DNA from: JBFFXF01 sp041569895
GTDB lineage: Bacteria > Planctomycetota > UBA8108 > JACQVS01
Length of the DNA stretch: 12,902 nucleotides
Assembly: GCA_041569895.1 (NCBI GenBank)
Contig: JBFFXF010000217.1
Coordinates: 1-12,902, forward strand
Reading direction: 5' to 3'
Shown here: piece after piece, positions 1-7,052 of the stretch
How the letters are laid out: every line of letters begins with the position of its first letter
Numbering within the stretch: position 1 is the first letter of the stretch
Notes under the pieces: generated by a model
The model's database searches: none
What the model saw: the letters and a program-made list of their open reading frames with translations, nothing else
What the model was told of the DNA's origin: nothing
Position numbers and translations under genes: made by a program

Positions 1-11
1 CGATCTTAGAT

Positions 12-3000
12 CTACCTCCGACACCCGAGCGCGTCGAACGTCGCGTCGACGCCGGGCTCCGGGTAGGGCTGCGGCGGCTCGGCGCCGCCGTTGAACAGGA
101 AGGCGAGGAGGAAGACGGCGTCGGAGATGTCGATCGAACCCTCGTCGTTGGCGTCGAGCGCATCGGGGCACGCCGGCTCGCCTGCGCCGAGGAAGAGGTA
201 GCCGAGGATGCCCACGGGGTCGGAGATGTCGAGCGCGGCGTCCGCGTTCACGTCGCCGCGTATGAATGGACGCGAGCCGAGGAATTGGGCGCCCATGCCG
301 ACATCCCCCTCGCACGATCGCGCTCCCTCGACGGCGACGACCGCGAGCGGGTCGGTCGGCCCGGCGAAGACCGACTCGACGAACGTCGCCGCCGGCGGCG
401 GCGAGACGGTGAGCGAGACGTTGTCGATCTGCAGATGCGCCGGGCCGGTGAAGAACTCGGGAACGCTCGCGCGCAGGTTGATTCGAATCGACGACCCGCT
501 GAAGACGCTCAGGTCGACGACCGCGCTCTGGTCACCCGTGTCCGACGGCGGACCGCCGGGATTGGGGGCCGCCGTGAGGATGTTGGTTTCCTGGAGCGGC
601 GCTCCGCCTCCGGCCGGCTCGATGACGACATCCAGAGTCCTCGGCAAGGCGTCCGGGGGGAAAATGATCCATGCGGCTCGCCAGTCGAAGCTGAGCGTCG
701 CGGTGTCGATGTCGGCCGGGATTGCCACGTCCTGGAAGATCTCGATGGTGTCGGGGCCGCCGCCGTCAAAGCCGTGACCGGCGGCGAAGCCTCCATCCGT
801 CGGTGTGGTGGGGAAACCGAAGACCGGCTCGCCGGCTGCTCTGACCTCGAGGGGGATGAACGGGATCCCGATGTCCTTCGTGCCCCAGCCCGTGAAGTCG
901 CCGGTCTCGAAACTGCCGTTCTCGATGAGGTTCGGCTCGGGCGCGGGGATCTCGATGAGGACGATGTCGCCGGTGACGGGGTCGACCTCGAAGGCGGTGG
1001 CGCCGTCGTTGAACGACAGCTCGCCGCAGGACGTCGGCTTGAAGACGGGACTCTTGTGACCCCTGCCGCGGCTCTCGACCGTCACCACCTCCACCGTGAG
1101 CGTCGCGCTCGCGGTTCCGGCGGGGATGTCCCATGTGATCTTGTCGGCGCTGTTTGAGTTGTTGACGCTGGCGTCCTCGACGCTCGCTCCCCCCGCGGTC
1201 GCGTTCAGCGAGACGACGGTGAACTCGGCCGGCACGGTGTCGAGGACGCGCACCGGCGCGCTCGGGTTGCGGTCGTCCCAGTCGATGGCGAAGGTGAGCT
1301 CGGTCGCCTCGGGGAGCGCGATGGGGATCTCCGACGGCCCGTCGACGAGGCGCTTGCGGAGGTCCTTGCAGGGGACGTTGATGAGGAGCGTGTCGCCGCC
1401 GGCCTTCGTGAAGTCCCGGCAGTCGATCTGCTCGCCGCCGCCGAACGAGACCTCGGCGGCGCCGTCGATCGAGCCATCGATGAACCGCGCCGCGCAGATG
1501 TTGATCTCGTCACAGTCACCGCCGCCCTCGTCGAAGAGACAGAGATCGGTCGAAAGCGCGCCCGCTCGGACCGTCGCGTTCACCCAGCCGACGACGGTGC
1601 CGAAGCCGCTCTTCGAGAAGCTCACCTCGTTCGGTCCGCCCGGATTCCACGCCGAGAGAGCCACCGGATCGGTCACGGTGACGGTCTGGATCGGGGGCGT
1701 ACACGTCGGCGGCGGCGGATTGGCCCCGACGGGCGCGGGGGTGAGCGGCGCGCCGTTGAGGAAGAACTCGAACGTGTTTCCGGGAATGAAGGACATGTCG
1801 AGCAACTCGAAGGTGATCGCGTCGATCTCGTCGACGGCCGATGACGAGGACGCCGAGACGCAGAGCGTGTAGTCGCCGTCGGCGAGGCCGGAGAGGTCGA
1901 TGGTCGCGGGCAGCGTCGAGTCGGAGTAGGGCGTGCTCGTGACGACCGACCGCACCGTGAAGAGGCCGGAGAACGTCGCCTCCTCGACGAGCGGGCCGAA
2001 GGTGAAGCCGGCCTCGACGAGCACCTCGTCCTCGCAACCGTCCTCCGGCGGCAGGTCGACGAAGCACACCGTCTCCTCGGTCGCTCCGGCGACGAGGCGC
2101 GCGCGGACCCAGGAGAGCGCGTTGTTCGTCGCCGTCTTGAGGAAGCCGAAGGTGTTGTCGCCCCCGGCGTTCCAGAGCGACGCGATGAGAGCGGCATCGC
2201 CGACGGCAAACTGCTCGATGGAGCCCACGGGGTCGCAGTCGACCGTCGGGTTCGGCGAGACGGCGCCGAGCGAGACGCCGTTGAGGAAGAACTCGTAGAT
2301 ACCCGGCGCCCCGAAGGGGCAGGTCGTGTTGAGGAACTCGAAGACGATGAGCTCCGGCGTTCCGGCCGCGCTCTCGAGGACGGTCACCTCGCCGCCGAGA
2401 CTCTCGCCGACGAGGACGACCTCGGCGGAGCGGCACGTCCCATCCTCGGCGATGCCGACGATGCGCACCGGCTCGCACGCGTCGCCCTCGCCGTCGCGGT
2501 CGGAGTCCGTCTGGTCCGGGTTGGCGATGGTCGGGCAGTTGTCGCACACATCGCCGGCCCCGTCGCCGTCGCCGTCGGACTGGTCCGGGTTCCGGTCGAG
2601 CGGGCAGTTGTCGCACGCGTCGCCGAGACCGTCGCGGTCGCGGTCGGCCTGGCCCGGGTTCTCGGTCGCGATGCAGTTGTCACAGGCGTCGCCGACGCCG
2701 TCGCCGTCGCCGTCCTCCTGGTCCGGGTGCGGGTCACGGACGCAGTTGTCGCAGGCGTCGCCGAGACCGGCGCCGTCGAAGTCGCGCTGGTCGGGGTTGA
2801 ACGCGACCGGGCAGTTGTCGCAGGCGTCGCCGACCGAGTCGCCGTCGGCGTCCGCCTGGTCGGGGTTGAAGTCGACCGGGCAGTTGTCGACGTCGCCGCA
2901 GGCGCCGTCTCCGTCGACGTCGTCGAGCGGGTCGAACGGGCACGGGTCGCAGGCGTCTCCGGCGCCGTCGTCGTCCGAGTCGACCTGGTCGGGATTGGGG

Positions 3001-4397
3001 TCCGACGGACAGTTGTCGCAAGCATCGTTGATGCCGTCGCCGTCCGAGTCGACGCCGCCCGGGTCGACGGTCCTCGTGACGGTCAACGCCTGCCGGAAGG
3101 GGCGGACGGTTTGCCCTTCCTGAGTGACGACGTTATTGACCGGCTGTCCGCTCCCCTGCAGACCGTCGACGTACTCGAGCGTCGTCGTCCCGGCTGAGAC
3201 CGGGAACTCGACGTCGAACCGGACGATCTGGAAGGTGGCGTTGGTCGGCAGGACGACGGGCTGGATGAACGAGAGGACGACGGCGCTTATCGCGCCCTCG
3301 TTTCCCGGCCCGGAGGTCAGCTCCGTCTTCTCGAAGCCCCCGATCCGGAAGCCGCCCTCCTCGACGGGCGCCGCCGCCGTGCCGGAGGTCGTCACCGAGA
3401 CGATGTCGCCGTCGTTCGCGAGGAAGCCGATCGACCACCCCTGCGCGCCGGAGCCGGGGCCCGCCTGGCCGAGGGTCCCGAAGTAAGTGGTGCGCGCCGT
3501 GCACGCGTCGCCTCCGACGGTCACCTCACGGGGGCCCTCGAAGGACAGCGTGAAGCCCTCCCGATCGGGTGGCGGTCCGCCGACGTCGCAGGCGTCGCCG
3601 ACGCCGTCGCCGTCCTCGTCGGCCTGGTCGGGGTTCGAGACGTCGGGGCAGTTGTCGACGTCGGCGCAGAAGCCGTCGGCGTCGGCGTCGTTCTCGGCGT
3701 CGAGCGGGCACGGGTCGCACGCATCACCCGCGCCGTCGCCGTCGGCGTCCTCCTGTCCCGGATTGGCGTCGTCGGGGCAGTTGTCGCACGAATCCGCGAT
3801 GCCGTCGCCATCGGCGTCGGCGGCGTCCGGATCGATCGTCACGGTGACCTGGAGCGCCTCAACCTCCGGCGTCACGCTGGCGCCTTCCTGGATGACGACG
3901 ATCTGGACCGGCTGTCCCGAGCCCTGGAGGCCATCGACGTAGCGAAGCGTCGCCGTGCCCGGCGTGAGGAAGAGCGCCTCGAAGTTGAGGATCGAGGACG
4001 TCGCGTTCGTCGGCAGCGTGACCGGGTTGATGAACGAGAGAATGACGGCGCTGATCGCGCCCTCGTTTCCGGGACCCGAGGTCAGCTCCGTCTTCTCGAA
4101 GCCGACGTCGATGAGAGCGCCAGCGTCCGTTCCGGCGGTGGTGACCGCGGTGATGTCGCCGCCGTCGGCCGTGATGCCGATCGCCCAGCCCTGCGCGCCC
4201 GAGCCCGAGCCCGAGTGCGCCATCGTCGCCTGGTAGGCGACCTCCTGGCAATCGGTCGTGGCGCTGTCAGGCCCCGAGAAGCCGAGGGTGAAGGTGTCCT
4301 GTCCCGAGGCCGCGTCGGCGACCAGGAGTGCCGCGCACGGCGCCAGGACGAGCGCCAGGCCGAGTGGAGCTCCGCTTTTGCGTCGTGAAAGTATCAT
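12..4397 (-). CDS. Large secreted multidomain protein with TSP3 calcium repeats and dockerin-like C-terminus
   Basis: This encodes a 1461-residue exported protein of unknown function, probably an extracellular or surface structural or binding protein. Visible in order: a signal peptide (about 1-33; RRK, a hydrophobic stretch, then A-D-A-A-S-G-Q); a beta-rich module A1 (34-190); a TSP3 array of 3 units (192-271); a second copy of the module, A2 (281-446); a TSP3 array of 8 units (450-641); two related domains containing EFFLNG (676-781 and 854-956); an adhesion- or DUF11-like segment (about 1035-1110); a jelly-roll-like domain opening with NGSFETGDFTGW (about 1155-1332); and a pair of EF-hand-like dockerin loops (1382-1393 and 1415-1426). 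The D/N positions of the TSP3 units and of the loops imply that it binds much calcium. The ATG is preceded by GGAGGG four bases upstream, which supports this start. No catalytic domain or sorting anchor is seen. It lies 63 bases downstream of the 4461-5171 gene and may be co-transcribed with it. The gene is real; its function is unknown. Confidence 0.93.
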   Translation of the reverse strand: MILSRRKSGAPLGLALVLAPCAALLVADAASGQDTFTLGFSGPDSATTDCQEVAYQATMAHSGSGSGAQGWAIGITADGGDITAVTTAGTDAGALIDVGFEKTELTSGPGNEGAISAVILSFINPVTLPTNATSSILNFEALFLTPGTATLRYVDGLQGSGQPVQIVVIQEGASVTPEVEALQVTVTIDPDAADADGDGIADSCDNCPDDANPGQEDADGDGAGDACDPCPLDAENDADADGFCADVDNCPDVSNPDQADEDGDGVGDACDVGGPPPDREGFTLSFEGPREVTVGGDACTARTTYFGTLGQAGPGSGAQGWSIGFLANDGDIVSVTTSGTAAAPVEEGGFRIGGFEKTELTSGPGNEGAISAVVLSFIQPVVLPTNATFQIVRFDVEFPVSAGTTTLEYVDGLQGSGQPVNNVVTQEGQTVRPFRQALTVTRTVDPGGVDSDGDGINDACDNCPSDPNPDQVDSDDDGAGDACDPCPFDPLDDVDGDGACGDVDNCPVDFNPDQADADGDSVGDACDNCPVAFNPDQRDFDGAGLGDACDNCVRDPHPDQEDGDGDGVGDACDNCIATENPGQADRDRDGLGDACDNCPLDRNPDQSDGDGDGAGDVCDNCPTIANPDQTDSDRDGEGDACEPVRIVGIAEDGTCRSAEVVLVGESLGGEVTVLESAAGTPELIVFEFLNTTCPFGAPGIYEFFLNGVSLGAVSPNPTVDCDPVGSIEQFAVGDAALIASLWNAGGDNTFGFLKTATNNALSWVRARLVAGATEETVCFVDLPPEDGCEDEVLVEAGFTFGPLVEEATFSGLFTVRSVVTSTPYSDSTLPATIDLSGLADGDYTLCVSASSSSAVDEIDAITFELLDMSFIPGNTFEFFLNGAPLTPAPVGANPPPPTCTPPIQTVTVTDPVALSAWNPGGPNEVSFSKSGFGTVVGWVNATVRAGALSTDLCLFDEGGGDCDEINICAARFIDGSIDGAAEVSFGGGEQIDCRDFTKAGGDTLLINVPCKDLRKRLVDGPSEIPIALPEATELTFAIDWDDRNPSAPVRVLDTVPAEFTVVSLNATAGGASVEDASVNNSNSADKITWDIPAGTASATLTVEVVTVESRGRGHKSPVFKPTSCGELSFNDGATAFEVDPVTGDIVLIEIPAPEPNLIENGSFETGDFTGWGTKDIGIPFIPLEVRAAGEPVFGFPTTPTDGGFAAGHGFDGGGPDTIEIFQDVAIPADIDTATLSFDWRAAWIIFPPDALPRTLDVVIEPAGGGAPLQETNILTAAPNPGGPPSDTGDQSAVVDLSVFSGSSIRINLRASVPEFFTGPAHLQIDNVSLTVSPPPAATFVESVFAGPTDPLAVVAVEGARSCEGDVGMGAQFLGSRPFIRGDVNADAALDISDPVGILGYLFLGAGEPACPDALDANDEGSIDISDAVFLLAFLFNGGAEPPQPYPEPGVDATFDALGCRR
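1530..1838 (-). repeat. Domain B2, second copy of the EFFLNG-type domain
   Basis: Residues 854-956, paralogous to B1 and separated from it by a segment (about 784-850) ending in DGDYTLCVSAS. Paired cysteines in the two copies could form disulfides in the exported protein. Confidence 0.65.
2055..2372 (-). repeat. Domain B1, first copy of an EFFLNG-type domain
   Basis: Residues 676-781. It matches B2 (1530-1838) in the series FEFL/FELL, EFFLNG, a proline-rich loop with a TVDCDP or PPTCTP cysteine, LWNAGG/AWNPGG, SWV/GWV-A-R, and a C-F-V-D or C-L-F-D end. I do not recognise the family. Confidence 0.65.
2475..3050 (-). repeat. TSP3 calcium-repeat array 2, eight units
   Basis: Residues 450-641. 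The first three units repeat the order of array 1 (CDNCP, then CDPCP variant, then DNCP). They are followed by five units of the CDNC type, several exactly 23 residues (69 bp) long. One unit (about 527-549, with DFDGAGLGDA) has lost some of the usual aspartates. Confidence 0.88.
3060..3557 (-). repeat. Module A2, second copy of the duplicated domain
   Basis: Residues 281-446, paralogous to A1 by the blocks listed there. Even the DNA is identical over 26 bases (GAGGTCAGCTCC onward, near 3315 and 4079), which points to fairly recent duplication or strong conservation. Confidence 0.8.
3585..3824 (-). repeat. TSP3 calcium-repeat array 1, three units
   Basis: Residues 192-271. The units follow the thrombospondin type 3 pattern DxDGDGxGDxCDNCPxxxNPxQ. 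The middle unit is a variant starting CDPCP that lacks the NPDQ block and ends in ADADGFCADV. Such repeats wrap calcium ions between disulfide-linked cysteines in exported proteins. Confidence 0.88.
3828..4298 (-). repeat. Module A1, first copy of a duplicated domain in the large secreted protein
   Basis: Residues 34-190. It shares long identical blocks with module A2 (3060-3557): GFEKTELTSGPGNEGAISAV, then LPTNAT, then YVDGLQGSGQPV, in the same order and with similar spacing. Predicted to be all-beta; it may resemble cohesin-type or carbohydrate-binding folds, but that is inference. Confidence 0.8.
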
Positions 4398-4401
4398 CAG
4401 T

Positions 4402-4407
4402 CCCTCC
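4402..4407 (-). promoter_or_regulatory. Shine-Dalgarno site of the large secreted protein
   Basis: The minus strand reads GGAGGG four bases before the ATG at 4397. It is a strong ribosome binding site and fixes the start just before the signal peptide. Confidence 0.7.
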
Positions 4408-4460
4408 GCGCATTCGTTGTCGTGCTCGTGAAGACCGTGAAACCGGGGACGCCGATCGTC

Positions 4461-5171
4461 TCACCTGGCGATCGACGCCACGTAGCGGAGCATGTTGTCG
4501 CGACAGTTCTCGCGCTCGCCGAGGAGCGCGCAGGCGATGACGCGACCCGTGCCGTGGGAGTACTCGACGAGGACCGGGCCGGCGGCGTTCCGCGCGATGA
4601 CGGTCGCTTTCGCGCCCGCGGGCGGCATGACGCAGCCCCGTCCGCTCGTCAACTGCGGGTCGAGGTCCTCATCCATGACCGGCACGCCGCCCACGCCGAG
4701 CCCCCAGATCGCCGGGTGCGTGGCGTCGCCGATGGTGACCGGCCCGGCGCCGACAGGCGGGAGAGGGAGACCGTCGGCGCCCCCGGGGCCGACGTCGACG
4801 AGGGGCTCATCGGGCGTCACGTCCATGAGGACGACGACGCCGCCGCGGCGCAGGAAGGCGTCGACCGCTCCGCCGTCGCGGCAGAGGTACCGGACGGTCT
4901 TCGTGGACGCGTTCGCCGGGATCCACACGACGTCGCACCCGGCGATGCCGCCGTCGTACTGAGTCCCGGGAAACTCGACCTCGAGGGCGCGGCGCTCGGT
5001 CACCGACCAGCCGAGCGACTGCATGCGCGCGAGATCGGCTCCGTACTCGCCGAGGTCGGACACGACGAGCACACTCGGCACGGCGCCGGCCGTATCACCG
5101 CTGCGAGGCAGGGCGAGGAACAGAACGACTACCGCGCTTGCGGTCGAGACGAGAAGACAGCGCGTTCGCAT
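4461..5171 (-). CDS. Secreted protein with degenerate glutamine-amidotransferase/ThuA-like fold
   Basis: This encodes a 236-residue protein that starts with a signal peptide (VVVLFLALP, cleavage about residue 25-30). The remainder reads like a Rossmann-type class I amidotransferase or ThuA domain: a first strand SVLVVSDLG (33-41), YDGGIAGCDVVWIP (72-85), a helix and strand VDAFLRRGGVVVLMD (103-117), THPAIW (151-156), and a closing LVEYSHGTGRVIACAL (201-216) followed by NMLRYVA. I see no Cys-His-Glu triad in the expected arrangement, so a binding or structural role is likelier than catalysis; this is inference from fold-like features. GGGAGGG lies seven bases before the ATG. It is the first gene of a likely two-gene unit with the large TSP3 protein 63 bases downstream. 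Function not recognised. Confidence 0.8.
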   Translation of the reverse strand: MRTRCLLVSTASAVVVLFLALPRSGDTAGAVPSVLVVSDLGEYGADLARMQSLGWSVTERRALEVEFPGTQYDGGIAGCDVVWIPANASTKTVRYLCRDGGAVDAFLRRGGVVVLMDVTPDEPLVDVGPGGADGLPLPPVGAGPVTIGDATHPAIWGLGVGGVPVMDEDLDPQLTSGRGCVMPPAGAKATVIARNAAGPVLVEYSHGTGRVIACALLGERENCRDNMLRYVASIAR

Positions 5172-5236
5172 GGTGGCACCCTCCCTTCCACTGGCGTGCT
5201 GGAGCTGATGAGAACCCCACTGACCGTAACACAGTC

Positions 5237-5264
5237 ATTATCGCGAGTGGGGAGTCCGAGCCAA
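5237..5264 (-). promoter_or_regulatory. Possible sigma70-type promoter for the secreted-protein pair
   Basis: On the minus strand TTGGCT (5264-5259) and GATAAT (5242-5237) are separated by 16 bases. They match the consensus at 4 of 6 and 5 of 6 positions. Transcription would start near 5230 and give a leader of about 58 bases before the 5171 start. Based on sequence only. Confidence 0.4.
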
Positions 5265-5292
5265 GCGAATCCCTTGGACATACCAGTCGGAC
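5254..5292. other. Nested inverted repeat in the divergent intergenic region
   Basis: GTCCGA (5254-5259) pairs with TCGGAC (5287-5292). Inside it, CCAAG (5261-5265) pairs with CTTGG (5273-5277) around a 7-base loop. It overlaps the possible -35 element of the minus-strand promoter, so it could be an operator or an RNA hairpin in the kinase leader. The rest of the 179-base gap shows nothing clear, and I find no convincing plus-strand promoter. Confidence 0.35.
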
Positions 5293-5350
5293 CGGGCGAG
5301 GATGGGTGTTTGAGCAGCTGATCGAAACGCCTGTTTAGCGTGGTAGCGTT

Positions 5351-6880
5351 GTGAGAAACGACCGTCTCGAGATCGCCAGTTTTCGCACGATCTTCGAGCA
5401 ATCGCCGATCGGAATATTCGTCTGCGACAGCAACGGAGCGGACATATACACCAACCCCGCGAACTTGCGTCAGATGGGTTTGACGATCGAGGAGGCGAGT
5501 GGGGAAGGCTGGAGGCGGGCGATCCACCCCGACGACCGTGCTCGAGTGTTTGACTCCTTCTCCGAAGCAACGGCGGCCGGCAAGATCTACGAAGATGAAT
5601 GCCGTTATCTGCGTCCCGATGGGTCAATTGTTTGGGTTGAGGTTCGAGTCGCGGCGATCCGTGATTCCGACGCGCTCCTGGGATTCATCGGGACAGCGGT
5701 CGATATCACGTCGAGGAAGCAGCTCGAGGAGAAGGTAAAGCGGTCGGAGACCATGGAGGCGGTCGGCCGGATGGCCGGTGGAATCGCTCACGATTTCAAC
5801 AACCTCCTTCTCGTAATCCTCGGTCATGCCGAGATGGGCGCCAAACGGCTGGACGAGCGAGAACGGGTTCTCTCGTCGCTATCGGCCATCACGGACGCTG
5901 CCGAACAAGCCGCGAACCTGACGCGACAGCTGCTCACCGTCGCCAAACATGAGGTCGTCAGGCCGGAAGTTCTCGATCTCGGACCACCGCTCGCGGGGCT
6001 ACAAAGACTTCTGCAAGGTGCGATTCGAACCGGCATAGAACTACGATTCGAATCTGATCCGTCCCTTCATCCCGTCCTCGTGGATCCGACACAGTTCCAG
6101 AGACTCGTGCTCAATCTCGTGATGAATGCCCAGAGGGCGATCGAGGGGGAGGGACATATCACCGTCCGAGCCCGGAACGTCGATCTTCGCGATCCGCCGG
6201 AGACGAAAGGCGTCGAGATCACTGTGGAGGACTCCGGTCACGGGATGGATGAAAGCACGCGCGCCAGGATCTTCGAACCGTTCTTTACCGGAGACGTGAG
6301 GTCCGGGACTGGCCTGGGACTTGCCACCTGCTACGCGATCGTCGAGCGAGCCGGCGGAGCTATCGACGTCGACACCTGCATGGGGAAGGGAAGCGCTTTC
6401 AAGATCAGAATCCCGGCCGTGTCGGGGGGTGACGTCGAGGCACACACGCCGGGCCGCGAGCCCGAGAGAAGCGAACCGCTCTCGATTTCGGGCCGATGCG
6501 TTCTGCTCGTCGAAGATGACGCTGCGGTCCGAGAAGCTCTTGCGAGCGGGTTGCGCGAAGCGCTCTTCGAGGTGATGGCGGTAGACTCCGTGGACGAGGC
6601 GGTTCGCGTGGTTTCGAGCTACGATGGTCCGATTCACCTGGCCATCTGCGATGTCGTGCTGAATGATCAATTCGGCTTGGAGCTGCAGGAGCGTCTCAGG
6701 GCGTCGCGTCCCGATCTCCGCTACCTGTTCATATCCGGGTATGCGCAGGATCCTGCGATTCGCCTCGGCGTTGCGCGTGGCGAGATTTCGTTCCTGAGCA
6801 AGCCGTTCTCGATGGCGACACTGGTCGAACACGCGAACAGGATCCTGTCGGCGAGAGCTTGTGAAGCCGAACAGAGCTGA
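5351..6880 (+). CDS. Soluble PAS-histidine kinase-receiver hybrid sensor kinase
   Basis: This encodes a 509-residue cytosolic two-component hybrid kinase. A PAS domain occupies about 8-125 (FEQSPIGIFVCD; HPDDRARV; PDGSIVWVEVRV; GTAVDIT). The dimerisation/phosphoacceptor helix has the H-box GGIAHDFNNLL with His147. The HATPase domain has the N-box NLVMNAQRA (255-263), G1 DSGHG (294-298), F-box IFEPFF (307-312) and G2 GTGLGL (319-324). The receiver (about 382-500) has acidic E388/D389/D390, phospho-acceptor Asp434, Ser462 and Lys484. All catalytic residues are present. There is no membrane segment and no output domain, so it probably passes phosphate to a separate partner not seen here. The start is a GTG, the first start codon after an in-frame TAG at 5336; no Shine-Dalgarno is visible. 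Base composition is lower in G+C than on either side. The signal it senses is unknown. Confidence 0.93.
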   Translation: MRNDRLEIASFRTIFEQSPIGIFVCDSNGADIYTNPANLRQMGLTIEEASGEGWRRAIHPDDRARVFDSFSEATAAGKIYEDECRYLRPDGSIVWVEVRVAAIRDSDALLGFIGTAVDITSRKQLEEKVKRSETMEAVGRMAGGIAHDFNNLLLVILGHAEMGAKRLDERERVLSSLSAITDAAEQAANLTRQLLTVAKHEVVRPEVLDLGPPLAGLQRLLQGAIRTGIELRFESDPSLHPVLVDPTQFQRLVLNLVMNAQRAIEGEGHITVRARNVDLRDPPETKGVEITVEDSGHGMDESTRARIFEPFFTGDVRSGTGLGLATCYAIVERAGGAIDVDTCMGKGSAFKIRIPAVSGGDVEAHTPGREPERSEPLSISGRCVLLVEDDAAVREALASGLREALFEVMAVDSVDEAVRVVSSYDGPIHLAICDVVLNDQFGLELQERLRASRPDLRYLFISGYAQDPAIRLGVARGEISFLSKPFSMATLVEHANRILSARACEAEQS

Positions 6881-6927
6881 ACAATGGCACGCTTGATTCG
6901 AATCTCTCCGCCACGATTCGACGGACG

Positions 6928-6953
6928 TCCATCCCTTTCGAGGGGCGCATGGA
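6928..6953. other. Imperfect hairpin between the kinase and the His-rich gene
   Basis: TCCAT (6928-6932) pairs with ATGGA (6949-6953), and within it CCCT-TTCG-AGGG (6933-6944) makes a tetraloop stem, with a 4-base bulge on one side. No T-run follows, so this is at best a weak terminator for the kinase gene. The rest of 6881-7037 shows no gene. Confidence 0.25.
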
Positions 6954-7037
6954 AAGGGGAGAGTCGCGTGTTCACCGCTCGCCCTCAGCGCGCTCGAGAT
7001 CCGGTCCGGCCACGATGCTTCCCCCGCCGACCGTGTG

Positions 7038-7046
7038 TGCTACAAT
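7038..7046 (+). promoter_or_regulatory. Extended -10 promoter element of the His-rich gene
   Basis: TGcTACAAT is an extended -10 with a 5 of 6 match to TATAAT. The expected start point, six to seven bases downstream, falls on or next to the A of the ATG at 7053, so the transcript would be leaderless. No good -35 is seen at normal spacing (CTTCCC at 7018), as is often true of extended -10 promoters. Confidence 0.6.
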
Positions 7047-7052
7047 TTCCGC

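Noticed and set aside
2475..3050. A possible CRISPR array from the regular repeats near 2.5-3.0 kb
   Set aside because: The 69-base period is a translated TSP3 protein repeat within one long frame. The units are degenerate and have no unique spacers.
4422..5321. A 299-residue plus-strand open frame opposite the secreted amidotransferase-like gene
   Set aside because: It is charged low-complexity sequence (RRDPHD, RAGGVPRDDGR). The minus-strand frame has a signal peptide, a ribosome site and fold-like motifs.
5310..5338. TTGAGC with a 17-base spacer to GTTTAG as a kinase promoter
   Set aside because: The -10 matches the consensus at only two of six positions, so I do not call it.
6895..6904. 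Perfect palindrome GATTCGAATC after the kinase, also found inside it at 6045-6054
   Set aside because: One copy is within coding sequence and the other just past the stop, without regular spacing or a promoter nearby. Two hits of a 10-base palindrome are too few to call a regulatory motif.
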